From NCBI GenBank assembly GCA_910587245.1, contig CAJULX010000017.1, positions 1-42,388 on the forward strand: a stretch of DNA of 42,388 nucleotides, in the 5' to 3' direction. Under the pieces are notes generated by a model, which saw nothing but the letters and a program-made list of their open reading frames with translations, was not told where the DNA came from and did no database searches. Made by a program: the position numbers and the translations under genes. This document shows positions 33,402 to 40,405 of the stretch, in pieces (the first letter of the stretch is position 1; each line of letters starts with the position of its first letter). Source of the DNA: Candidatus Gastranaerophilales bacterium (GTDB lineage Bacteria > Cyanobacteriota > Vampirovibrionia > Gastranaerophilales > Gastranaerophilaceae).

Positions 33402-35084
33402 ATGATGGAAAACACCGAAAGTTCAATTTACTACATAAGAAAGTCTTTTGAATTAAAAAATTTAAAACTTTATAAAGAAGCTGTGGAGATGCTTTATAAA
33501 GCATTATCCTGTGATGATATCGGGGATAAAAATATTGAAATTATCGCTCAAATCGGCGATTTATATTTTCTTTTAAAAAACTACGATAGGGCAATTGAAC
33601 AATATGAAAAGGTTTTAGATAAAGAAAATTCACACATCCATAGTTTATATCAATTGTGTGAGATTCATTTTATTTTGCAAAATTATACAAAGGCGCTTGA
33701 GATTGCAAAGGATTTATGTAAAAAGTCTCAAAGTGTTGAAAATTTCATAAATTATTTTAAGGTTTTGTTTAAATTAAATCTTTTTGATGAAATTAAAGAA
33801 CTGTATAAAAACCTTGATGAAAATGCATCTTCAAATGAAGAAATTATGTATATAGTCTCAAAAACAGAGCCTGATAACAGATATGAACTTTTAGAAAAAA
33901 TAATTCAAATTAACCCTAATAATATTAATGCAAAACTTGATTTAGGAATTTTGTGTTTTAAGAAAGATGATTTTGATTATGCAAAAGAACTCTTTGAATG
34001 TGTGGTTCAGGTTGAAAATAATCCTAAGGCTTATTTTTATCTCGGTTTAATTTATAACAAAAGAAATGAGCATACAAAGGCGATTGATTGTTTTTTAAAG
34101 GCAATCAAATATGATAAAGTAAAAGTTAACAGCTATTATTTTGAGCTTGCAAAAGCATACTGTGATATTAATTGGCTTAACGAAGCGCAAATTGCAATTT
34201 TAAGGTCTTTAAGCATTTTATCCAATGCAACGCCTTATGCTGATATTATCGATGAGCATTATTTTATACTTTCCTGGATTTATTCAAAGAAAAATGATAT
34301 TAAAAATGCGATTTTAAACCTTAATATGATTGCAAAAAATTCTGCGGTTTATAATAAGGCTCAGGTTTTAAAGAATGTGCTTGAATACAAAAAAGGGAAT
34401 ATTATTGAAGCAAAAATTAACCTTGAAAAACTTTATGAAACAGATAAAGAAAATTCCTCTTTATATTCTGCCCTTGGAGAAATTTATAAAGAATTAAAAC
34501 TTTATAAAAATGCTGCCGAAATATATAAAAAAGGCTTAGAAGCTTTTCCTGATTCATTTAGTTTCTTATCTGAAATTGTGGATATTTTAATTGATGATAA
34601 AAATTATGATGAGGCGCTTCAATATGCGGATAACTTTATAAAAAAATACCCGAATTGCCCGAGTGCCCATAATTCTCTTGCAAGAATTTATTACAGGCAA
34701 AAGGAATATAATAAGGCGCTTGATGAACTTATTAGGTTTACAAATCTTGATAAGAACAATGCTGAGGGGTATTATTTTTTGGGTTTAATTTTAAATGATC
34801 TTGAAAAGCCTGATGAAGCAATTGAAAATTTAAATATTGCTTTGAATTTAAATCCGACAAGGGCAAAATATTATGCCCAGATTGCAAGAGCGCACAATTT
34901 AGCGGAACATTTTGACGAAGCTCTTCTGTTTATAAAAGAAGCAATAGAACTCGCACCGGAAGAGCTTGCTTATAAAAAACAAGCTGTGCAAATTGCAGAA
35001 AAACTAGGCAATAGTGATGAGATTTATTTTTATAATAATTTGCTGAAAAATAGCGAGCGCATCATGAAGCAGCAAAGAAAATAA
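33402..35084 (+). CDS. large TPR-repeat protein
   Basis: The 560-residue soluble protein consists almost entirely of tetratricopeptide repeats, more than ten units, clear in NIEIIAQIGDLYFLLKNYD, NPKAYFYLGLIYNKRNEHT and NAEGYYFLGLILNDLEKPD, with a basic tail (MKQQRK). It is divergent from the glycosylation unit, with a shared promoter region. In some bacteria TPR proteins of this size work with glycosyltransferases, but no catalytic domain is fused here, so a role with the neighbouring operon is only suggested by position. Confidence 0.85.
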   Translation: MMENTESSIYYIRKSFELKNLKLYKEAVEMLYKALSCDDIGDKNIEIIAQIGDLYFLLKNYDRAIEQYEKVLDKENSHIHSLYQLCEIHFILQNYTKALEIAKDLCKKSQSVENFINYFKVLFKLNLFDEIKELYKNLDENASSNEEIMYIVSKTEPDNRYELLEKIIQINPNNINAKLDLGILCFKKDDFDYAKELFECVVQVENNPKAYFYLGLIYNKRNEHTKAIDCFLKAIKYDKVKVNSYYFELAKAYCDINWLNEAQIAILRSLSILSNATPYADIIDEHYFILSWIYSKKNDIKNAILNLNMIAKNSAVYNKAQVLKNVLEYKKGNIIEAKINLEKLYETDKENSSLYSALGEIYKELKLYKNAAEIYKKGLEAFPDSFSFLSEIVDILIDDKNYDEALQYADNFIKKYPNCPSAHNSLARIYYRQKEYNKALDELIRFTNLDKNNAEGYYFLGLILNDLEKPDEAIENLNIALNLNPTRAKYYAQIARAHNLAEHFDEALLFIKEAIELAPEELAYKKQAVQIAEKLGNSDEIYFYNNLLKNSERIMKQQRK

Positions 35085-35113
35085 CAACTTGCCCGTTTTG
35101 TAATATTTTGGTT

Positions 35114-35141
35114 TTGTATTTTAATTTCTTTGTGGTAGAAT
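35114..35141 (+). promoter_or_regulatory. promoter of tRNA-Arg
   Basis: TTGTAT (35114-35119) and TAGAAT (35136-35141), 16 bases apart, end about 20 bases before the tRNA. A usual spacing for a short 5' leader. Confidence 0.45.
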
Positions 35142-35161
35142 TAATTTGAAAAATTAAATAT

Positions 35162-35235
35162 GCGCCTGTAGCTCAGCTGGATAGAGTGTTTGGCTACGAA
35201 CCAAAAGGTCGGGGGTTCGAATCCCTCCAGGCGCG
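35162..35235 (+). tRNA. tRNA-Arg (anticodon ACG)
   Basis: A complete cloverleaf: acceptor GCGCCTG pairs with CAGGCGC (35228-35234), D-arm GCTC/GAGT type, anticodon stem TTTGG/CCAAA with loop CTACGAA (anticodon ACG), and T-arm loop GTTCGAAT. CCA is not encoded. It stands at the boundary between the chromosomal operons and the phage-like region; the T-arm/acceptor 3' half is the classic attachment core for tyrosine integrases. Confidence 0.97.
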
Positions 35236-35791
35236 AAGTTTAAAAAACAGTAAGGGCAAAGGTTTTAACCGGCTCTTATTTTTTTACGTTTTTTTAAAAA
35301 ATCGTAAATGGGTGACTTTTGGGTGACAAAATTTGAAAATACAAAAAACTACTTCATGCTGAAAACTGCGTGGAAACTATTTTAAAATAAAGTTTTTGCG
35401 TTAATTTTATAACTTATGAAATTTTAGTACCTTGATTCATTTATTTTTGCAAAAAATAAATGTGGAAAATTACTTATTTTAAGAGGTTTTTTAAAAGTTT
35501 GCCAATAAAAAATATAGTTAAAAAAGTTCATGTACAAAAATGCTTAAAGCGCATATTATATAAAGCTTTTGCTAAATTTTTCAAATTCTTAAAGTAGATT
35601 AAAAAATGGGGCATTAAAAAAGTGCGGGCGTGCGGCACAACAACCCCCGAGGTTTTTGAAATCCGGCACAGTACCTTAACAGATTTTTTCAAGCCTCGCA
35701 AGGGTTTCAAGGGTTTTTAATATAAAACCGCAAGAAACCCCGCATATAGTGGCTTACTTTATTTAATTTGACCAAAAAGTCAGAGCTTCGA
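35236..35791. other. gene-poor region beyond tRNA-Arg
   Basis: About 550 bases without a convincing gene. It holds an almost perfect 26-base palindrome (35283-35308), two TGGGTGAC copies 11 bases apart (35309-35316 and 35320-35327), a GC-richer patch about 35620-35755 in otherwise very A/T-rich DNA, and a tandem 9-base repeat CAAGGGTTT (35699-35716). A 60-codon minus-strand frame at 35528-35710 starts with TTG, lacks a ribosome binding site, and reads like chance coding. The layout suits an attachment region. Confidence 0.5.
35283..35327. repeat. palindrome plus TGGGTGAC direct repeat, possible integrase sites
   Basis: TTTACG (35283-35288) mirrors CGTAAA (35303-35308) around an A/T core that is also nearly self-complementary. 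It is followed immediately by TGGGTGAC at 35309-35316 and 35320-35327, one helical turn apart. Direct repeats with this spacing next to a tRNA resemble arm-type sites of tyrosine integrases. Pattern seen; role inferred. Confidence 0.35.
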
Positions 35792-36061
35792 TTAATTTTT
35801 CTTGCGCGGCCAGTCTTGATTTAGAGGGTCACCGCCACAAGCAGGGCATTTTAAATCGTTACTGTCTTTTGGGAAATAAATGTTTCCGCATTTACCACAC
35901 CAGCAGGCCAATTCGCCGCATTTACATCTTAAATCTTCAATGCTTTTTCTTTTGAGCGGGTTGGGTTCCGGAAGCTCTAATCTTTTGCCGCAAAAGGAAC
36001 AAATATCGGGTGCACTGCACGCCTGAATGTTTTCTAAAGAGGGCTTTAAATTTTGTTTCAT
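35792..36061 (-). CDS. small zinc-ribbon protein
   Basis: The 89-residue protein carries ten cysteines in CxxC-like pairs: CSFCG (21-25), CKCG (46-49), CWCGKCG (53-59) and CPACGG (72-77). That arrangement suggests two zinc-binding modules, one rubredoxin-like and one ribbon. Such small proteins are common in phages and mobile DNA, where they may bind nucleic acid or host proteins. It lies downstream of the endolysin's terminator and is separated by a 300-base gap, so it may be expressed independently of the late operon. Confidence 0.7.
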   Translation of the reverse strand: MKQNLKPSLENIQACSAPDICSFCGKRLELPEPNPLKRKSIEDLRCKCGELACWCGKCGNIYFPKDSNDLKCPACGGDPLNQDWPRKKN

Positions 36062-36360
36062 TTTTTACCTTTCTATTTTAATCTATATATTAATTAAAAA
36101 AATCAAAAAACTTTTTAAGGTATTTTAAAAAATTTTATAACCCTACTAGAATATAAAAAATTGATTTAACCCTTCTTAAAATTCATGCTACACCCCTCAG
36201 AATTAATTTTTATTAAATTTTATTCTTTGAAAAATATTCTCTTTAAAAATAAAATTTTAAGCATAAAAAAACGGCGCCCCGGAAAATCCAAAGCGCCGTA
36301 TTAGTATTTAGAGTAAAAAGAGTGTCTGAAATGCCAGACTACAAGAAAATTTCATATAGT
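36062..36360. other. A/T-rich gap with one terminator
   Basis: This 299-base stretch has only the terminator at 36265-36299 and stop-rich A/T sequence. A promoter for the zinc-ribbon gene probably lies near its 3' side (about 36070-36170), but I see no clean pair of boxes. Confidence 0.4.
36265..36299 (-). terminator. intrinsic terminator after the endolysin
   Basis: Read on the minus strand, ACGGCGC (36299-36293) pairs with GCGCCGT (36277-36271) and is followed by a seven-T run (36271-36265). It ends the late operon 62 bases past the amidase stop. Confidence 0.85.
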
Positions 36361-36891
36361 TTATAATAATCCTTTTTCTTTATAAACCTTAATTGCCTCC
36401 CATATTGCATTTGCAAACATTTCAGGTTTTTCTTTTAAAAGTTTTTCTTCCCCGGGGTTTGAAATAAAAGCAAGTTCTGCAAGGATTGCAGGGGCTTTTG
36501 TAGCCTTTAAAACGTGCAAATCGCCTCTCGGTTTAACCCCTCTGTTAAAAAGCCCTGTTGCTTTTATAAGCTCTGTTTGTAAAATTGAAGCAAGTTCTTT
36601 ACCCTTGCTTGAAGTCGGATAATAACAAACCTCTGTTCCGTGTGCTATTGGGTTAACAACAGAATTGCAATGCACTGATATAAAAAGAGTAGCCCCGCTT
36701 TTATTTGCTTCTTCTGAAACTTCCGTAAAATGATTCTTTTCTTGAAATACTTGTACTGGATAGCTGTTTGATTTCAGTCTTTTTTCTAAAATTTTTACTA
36801 CACGGGCCGTAACATCTTTTTCTTTCAGGCCGCCTTTTCCGACAGCTCCGGGGTCGCATCCTCCATGTCCTGGGTTTAAAAATATTTTCAT
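36361..36891 (-). CDS. N-acetylmuramoyl-L-alanine amidase (Amidase_3), phage endolysin
   Basis: The 176-residue protein is a single Amidase_3 domain with zinc ligands H9 (NPGHGG), E24 and H74 (SVHCNS), and the catalytic glutamate E139 (ILAELAFISN). It cuts the amide bond between MurNAc and the stem peptide. There is no signal peptide and no binding domain, so it would need a holin or equivalent for access, which fits a phage lysis gene rather than a cell-division amidase. It follows the methylase by 15 bases and ends at a terminator. Confidence 0.93.
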   Translation of the reverse strand: MKIFLNPGHGGCDPGAVGKGGLKEKDVTARVVKILEKRLKSNSYPVQVFQEKNHFTEVSEEANKSGATLFISVHCNSVVNPIAHGTEVCYYPTSSKGKELASILQTELIKATGLFNRGVKPRGDLHVLKATKAPAILAELAFISNPGEEKLLKEKPEMFANAIWEAIKVYKEKGLL

Positions 36892-36906
36892 AAAAATCCT
36901 GCCTTT

Positions 36907-37725
36907 CTATTGCCTTAAATCCCGCAATGTCGGATTGTGGGCTTGTTTTATCTCGTAATTACCAATTAAAAGCTCTTTGTATTCTTTTTCTATGTGCCTT
37001 CCGCTTTTTATACCGTTTGCTCTTGAAACCGGTATAATATTAAAATCCTTGTAGAAACCTCTTATTTTTGGTGAATCATCATAAGACAACAGAAATCTGC
37101 CTTTGATATTTTTTAAAATTTCTGCAAGGTCTGCATGGTTAAACTTTGCTGCGCTTGATGTTTCATAACCCGCACCCTTTGTGTATACAGGGTCTAAATA
37201 AAAGAAGCTGTCGGGCCTATCATAAAGCGGTATTAAATCAAAAGCACTCTTGTTTTCTATAGCTACTTTATTGAGACGTTTTGAAATATTTTCAATACGT
37301 TCAATTATTCCGCCTATGCTTGAAAGTGCTTGTTTTGTTTGTATAGCAAATTTCTTACCTTTAGCACCATATGACCGCGAAATTACAAACAAAAACCTTG
37401 CTGCTTTTTGGATGTCGGTTTCCCCTGGGTATTTTACTGCATTAAGAAACTGCTCCCTGGATGCCAACATATAAGCCATTTCTCTTGCAAGTTCGCAAGG
37501 ATGATATTTAACGCACCTAAAAAGATTTACAAGGCGCCCGTCAAGGTCATTGTAAATTTCACAATCGGCCCATTTTTTGTAATAAAAAAGAACCCATGCT
37601 GCACCGCCAAAAGGTTCTATGTATGTTTTAATATCTTCAGGTATCAAGGGAGCTATGGTTTTTCTTAAAATTCTCTTACCCCCTATCCACCCTAATAAAT
37701 GTCCTTTAAATTCTTCCCTTAACAT
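36907..37725 (-). CDS. Dam-type DNA adenine methyltransferase (D12 family) with an altered catalytic motif
   Basis: The 272-residue protein has the D12 family blocks: GWIGGKRIL at 12-20, motif I YIEPFGGAAWVLF at 35-47, and NDLDGRLVN at 59-67. Motif IV, normally DPPY, reads D178-P179-V180-Y181; the bases give GTA for valine without ambiguity. Members methylate adenine N6, often at GATC, and phages use them against host restriction. Asp, the first Pro and Tyr are kept, so activity is possible but uncertain. It lies in the late operon next to the endolysin. Confidence 0.88.
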   Translation of the reverse strand: MLREEFKGHLLGWIGGKRILRKTIAPLIPEDIKTYIEPFGGAAWVLFYYKKWADCEIYNDLDGRLVNLFRCVKYHPCELAREMAYMLASREQFLNAVKYPGETDIQKAARFLFVISRSYGAKGKKFAIQTKQALSSIGGIIERIENISKRLNKVAIENKSAFDLIPLYDRPDSFFYLDPVYTKGAGYETSSAAKFNHADLAEILKNIKGRFLLSYDDSPKIRGFYKDFNIIPVSRANGIKSGRHIEKEYKELLIGNYEIKQAHNPTLRDLRQ

Positions 37726-37794
37726 TTTTTGACCTCGCCTTCTTTTTTTATTAGAATATAAAAGCTGTCGGTCAAAGGCACATTTTGGCCGGGT

Positions 37795-37840
37795 TTTAAA
37801 GGTGGTCTCAACACCTTTAAACTGCGGGATTTTATCCCGC
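37795..37840. repeat. two adjacent perfect hairpins
   Basis: TTTAAAGGTG (37795-37804) pairs with CACCTTTAAA (37812-37821), ten base pairs over a seven-base loop; three bases on, GCGGGAT (37824-37830) pairs with ATCCCGC (37834-37840) around TTT. Neither has a T-tail on the minus strand, so they are not standard terminators. They lie between the coiled-coil gene and the methylase and may act as RNA processing or stabilising elements. Confidence 0.55.
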
Positions 37841-37851
37841 GCAGCACCACT

Positions 37852-38193
37852 TTATTTTTTTATTAAAATGTCTTTAATATCATTTACCCCGCGGGATAGT
37901 GCATCAAATTGTTTAAACACCGATTTGAATTGATTATCTATGCCGGTTTTAAATTCATTAAAAGCGGCAAGGGTTAAAAAACGGTCTTCAGTATCAGATT
38001 TTATTTTTCCTGAAGCATCGTTTAATTCTTGCGGTGTAACAAAAACCTTGTCTTTTTTTAGTTCATCGATAATTTTGTTTTTAAGCTTTGCCAAATCCAA
38101 AACCGTTATTATGATGTGGTTTTTAATCAAAAACCATACAACCATCCCTGCAAAAATAACCCAGTAAGGGTTTTCTGTTACAAAATTTACCAT
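37852..38193 (-). CDS. TM plus coiled-coil lysis-type protein
   Basis: The 113-residue protein has a single membrane helix at about residues 9-25 (WVIFAGMVVWFLI) and a charged, helical remainder that is probably coiled coil. This is the plan of small phage lysis accessory proteins or holin-like proteins, and it is two genes upstream of the endolysin, which supports that reading. No family is certain. The ATG follows GAGAGGA by about five bases. Confidence 0.6.
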   Translation of the reverse strand: MVNFVTENPYWVIFAGMVVWFLIKNHIIITVLDLAKLKNKIIDELKKDKVFVTPQELNDASGKIKSDTEDRFLTLAAFNEFKTGIDNQFKSVFKQFDALSRGVNDIKDILIKK

Positions 38194-38217
38194 ATTTTCC
38201 TCTCTGTTTTGCGTGCC

Positions 38218-38319
38218 GTAGTGCTTTCGCCTTGTTCATCGCAAGTCGTTTGCACCAGCCTCCGCTTCCTAAAATCTTGATTTTGTGGAAGTTGGGTCCT
38301 CTTGGAGGGCTTGCACTAC
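38218..38319 (-). ncRNA. candidate structured RNA, three-way junction
   Basis: A 102-base block with about 50% GC amid A/T-rich genes. Outer helix P1: GTAGTGC (38218-38224) with GCACTAC (38313-38319), seven perfect pairs. P2: AGCCTCC (38257-38263) with GGAGGGCT (38304-38311), one bulge. P3, stacked on P2: CTTCC (38265-38269) with GGAAG (38287-38291), then AAAAT with ATTTT inside. P4: GCAA (38241-38244) with TTGC (38250-38253). The helices nest as a three-way junction. The minus strand matches the operon, but the fold is symmetrical by strand. A 70-codon frame also crosses it and looks like chance coding. Pairing is seen; an RNA is inferred. No known RNA family recognised. Confidence 0.45.
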
Positions 38320-38630
38320 ACAATGCCGGTTTCAATGTTTTTTATGATTTCCTTTATTTCTTTTTCACTGTAACCAAATTTTGTACAAAACGGAGCTTTG
38401 GGATTCATTTTTAATTCAAGCTGAATATAGTTTCCATCTTTCTTTTCAATTTTATGAGTCTCATCTTCTATGCCGCTTGTTTTCTTGTCCAAAATCCCCG
38501 TTTCCTGCCATGAAAGGCTTTTTTTGTATTCATTTTTAAGATATTCACACACGATGTACGGGTGTTTTGTGCTTAAATTTTTTATGTCATTTTTTGTATG
38601 TAAATACTGTTCTATGATTTCCGTATTCAT
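38316..38630 (-). CDS. small phage hypothetical protein
   Basis: The 104-residue soluble protein is Lys/Glu-rich and mostly helical, with no membrane segment and no recognised domain. Its ATG overlaps the stop of the upstream gene by four bases (ATGA), so it is translationally coupled. Its stop at 38316 lies inside the end of the candidate structured RNA. Function unknown. Confidence 0.65.
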   Translation of the reverse strand: MNTEIIEQYLHTKNDIKNLSTKHPYIVCEYLKNEYKKSLSWQETGILDKKTSGIEDETHKIEKKDGNYIQLELKMNPKAPFCTKFGYSEKEIKEIIKNIETGIV

Positions 38631-39187
38631 TTTTTACCTTTCTTCCTTGCTGTATAAGCTGGCGTTAAATCGGGTTGCGATGAGCAAGACGATGAAACAC
38701 TGCGACTGCTAAACACTATGGGCATTTGTTTTTCTTTTGTGTCCCCGTTTACATAGCTTTCAGCTTTGGTTTTTATGTCATCCAGCATTTTTATAACATT
38801 TTTAGGGACTTCAAACCCTTGTTTATTCTCATAAAGAATATGCGGAGTGTTCACAATTAACGGGCTTTTTATATTATTTTTTGTAAGATAAATTTGCCCC
38901 GTTGCAATAAAACCCTTGCCCTTAAATGAAATGCCTGAAATTTTTGTATCATTGATTTTGTGTTCAATCTCGCAAACGTCACAAAAGAAAGGTTTTATGG
39001 CCTGCATTGCGGATAAAAATTCATCAAGCGCTTTTTCCTTGCCTTTGACCTTAATTTCTTTTGAACATTTGATATTTTCAAAGCTATAGCTAATTTCCGG
39101 CACTTCGGTTTTTAAGTTAAATTTAATTTTTGTTATAAGTTTAGAGGATGCATCAGTAACATCCTCTTTGTGTTTTTTCTTAGTCAT
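38627..39187 (-). CDS. phage hypothetical protein
   Basis: The 186-residue protein has mixed strand/helix composition and a Ser-rich, basic C-terminal tail (SRSVSSSCSSQPDLT, then KKGKK). Two cysteines in FFCDVCEIEH form a CxxC. No family is recognised. It lies in the late cassette, 10 bases after the gene ending at 39198, with a four-base overlap to the next gene. Confidence 0.65.
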   Translation of the reverse strand: MTKKKHKEDVTDASSKLITKIKFNLKTEVPEISYSFENIKCSKEIKVKGKEKALDEFLSAMQAIKPFFCDVCEIEHKINDTKISGISFKGKGFIATGQIYLTKNNIKSPLIVNTPHILYENKQGFEVPKNVIKMLDDIKTKAESYVNGDTKEKQMPIVFSSRSVSSSCSSQPDLTPAYTARKKGKK

Positions 39188-39197
39188 TTTATCTCCC

Positions 39198-39503
39198 CTA
39201 GTTTACCGCCTTTTCAATTTCATCTGCGGCCTGGCCCAGTTTGTTTGAAATTGCCCGAAGTGTTTCAACACCTAGTTTTGTACCTTCAATGTATGCCAGA
39301 CGTTTCTTTGAATTTTCTTCATCTTTAATTTTGCCTGCATTTTGTGCAAGGTCTGTGATTAGTTTATCCACTTTTTTGTCTATTGCCTCGTAAGCCTTGC
39401 GTTTTAGGGTTGGCACTACCTTTGATTCAATAAGTTGTTTAATAAAAGGGAGTGTGAGGGCTAAAATTGCCTTGATTGCTTCTGTTAAAATTTTTGTGTT
39501 CAT
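39198..39503 (-). CDS. small helical phage protein
   Basis: The 101-residue product starts with an amphipathic/hydrophobic helix (AILALTLPFIKQLI, about 12-25) and continues as charged helix, with no clear transmembrane segment of full length. A structural or holin-associated role is possible, but I do not recognise it. Minus strand, late operon, ATG at 39503 preceded by GGAAAGAAAA. Confidence 0.6.
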   Translation of the reverse strand: MNTKILTEAIKAILALTLPFIKQLIESKVVPTLKRKAYEAIDKKVDKLITDLAQNAGKIKDEENSKKRLAYIEGTKLGVETLRAISNKLGQAADEIEKAVN

Positions 39504-39541
39504 TTTTCTTTCCTTCCGTTTTTCTATGCTAAAATCTATTT

Positions 39542-39733
39542 ATGATTGAAATTTATAAATACAATAAAAATATTGATATACCTTGTTTTGTATGTGGTGC
39601 ACCCGCTAATTTTGATATTCATATAACATCGCAAAATGGCGGATTTACAAATATAAACCTCTGCGAAAACTGCTTAAATCAGCTGAAAACAGAATTTTCA
39701 GCTTTTAAAATCCCGGATAAAATTAAACTTTAA
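39542..39733 (+). CDS. small zinc-finger-like protein, opposite strand
   Basis: The 63-residue protein has two CxxC pairs (CFVCG near residue 15 and CENC near residue 41), a simple zinc-binding pattern. It is the only plus-strand gene in the phage cassette, sitting in a gap between two late genes. TAAAAT (39530-39535) ends six bases before the ATG with no ribosome binding site. Such oppositely oriented, self-promoted genes in prophages are often accessory genes added later. No function assigned. Confidence 0.6.
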   Translation: MIEIYKYNKNIDIPCFVCGAPANFDIHITSQNGGFTNINLCENCLNQLKTEFSAFKIPDKIKL

Positions 39734-39741
39734 AACGGTAT

Positions 39742-39930
39742 TTAATTATCAGTTAATGATTGCATTTCTTCTCTTAATTTTTCCGCTTCCTCTTCAAGCT
39801 CTTTAAGCTTTTCCGTTTCACCTGCCCGAAGCGGCCGAATTGTTTTATTATCAAGTTCAATAAGTTCAACCTTTATTTCAGCTATTCTTTTTGTATTTTC
39901 TTCCCGTGCTTTTTCTTCATCTGTTTTCAT
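39742..39930 (-). CDS. short coiled-coil protein, C-terminal half of the fibre-assembly module
   Basis: About 62 residues from the Met at 39930 (MKTDEEKAREENTKRIAEIK), almost all heptad-like coiled coil. It overlaps the upstream gene's stop by 14 bases, so it is translationally coupled. The sequence is clearly related to the middle and end of the 156-residue protein at 41525-41995, where the same coiled coil is fused to an N-terminal MIKYAK domain. A longer frame from 40038 runs through the upstream gene and is less likely. Confidence 0.55.
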   Translation of the reverse strand: MKTDEEKAREENTKRIAEIKVELIELDNKTIRPLRAGETEKLKELEEEAEKLREEMQSLTDN

Positions 39931-40405
39931 TGGCGGGCTGATTTGAGCTTGATTCAGAGGCTTTGCCCACACTGTTTGTTTCTTCTGTTTTAGATTCTTT
40001 CTTTGCTGACAATAATTCTTTATAATCTTTTGTTTCAAAAAATCTGTCCAGTTGTTCAGATGTCACCCCTAGCAGCTGACCTATAAAGTTTATGACGGGG
40101 TATCCTCTATAAAAATCAAGTGCTTCATCAAAACGATTAAGATATAAGGCACGTTCCATATCCGTCAAGTCTTCAGCATCTTCAATCATTTTTCTAATAT
40201 CTGCTTTGGTTTTGCCAAAAGCTAAAATTAGAGCTTCAAACATATCACCGCGAGTCATTGAAAGCTTATCGAGCTCTTCCTGCTTCTTTTGGGCTTTTTC
40301 TGCGTTAAATTCTTCCTGAGTAACTTCTATCCATCCTTTTGGGATTATTCCGTTAGGAATTATTATAATTTTTCCTTCTTTATTTTCTTTTGCATATTTA
40401 ATCAT
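39917..40405 (-). CDS. phage MIKYAK-type protein, probable tail-fibre assembly
   Basis: The 162-residue protein begins MIKYAKENKEGK, matching the start of the protein at 41995, and continues with a helical region (55-125). Its ATG overlaps the end of the tail-fibre-like gene by four bases. Position directly after a fibre gene, size and shared N-terminus suggest a tail fibre chaperone or small fibre-linked protein. The coiled coil that follows in the sister copy is here a separate frame (39742-39930). Confidence 0.65.
   Translation of the reverse strand: MIKYAKENKEGKIIIIPNGIIPKGWIEVTQEEFNAEKAQKKQEELDKLSMTRGDMFEALILAFGKTKADIRKMIEDAEDLTDMERALYLNRFDEALDFYRGYPVINFIGQLLGVTSEQLDRFFETKDYKELLSAKKESKTEETNSVGKASESSSNQPANENR

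Noticed and set aside
35528..35710. 60-codon minus-strand frame beyond the tRNA
   Set aside because: TTG start, no ribosome binding site, odd composition shaped by the GC-rich patch and repeat; no support for a gene.
38218..38319. Hammerhead ribozyme in the structured element
   Set aside because: GATGA and GAAA are present on the minus strand, but the full CTGATGA core and a stem between them are not, so the fold does not fit.
38123..38335. 70-codon minus-strand frame across the structured element
   Set aside because: It overlaps the starts and ends of two well-supported genes, lacks a good ribosome binding site, and its composition follows the GC-rich structured block; I treat it as chance coding over a candidate RNA.
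39742..40038. Long version (98 codons) of the short coiled-coil gene
   Set aside because: Its first third lies inside the better-supported gene at 39917-40405; similarity to the sister module begins only around the Met at 39930.
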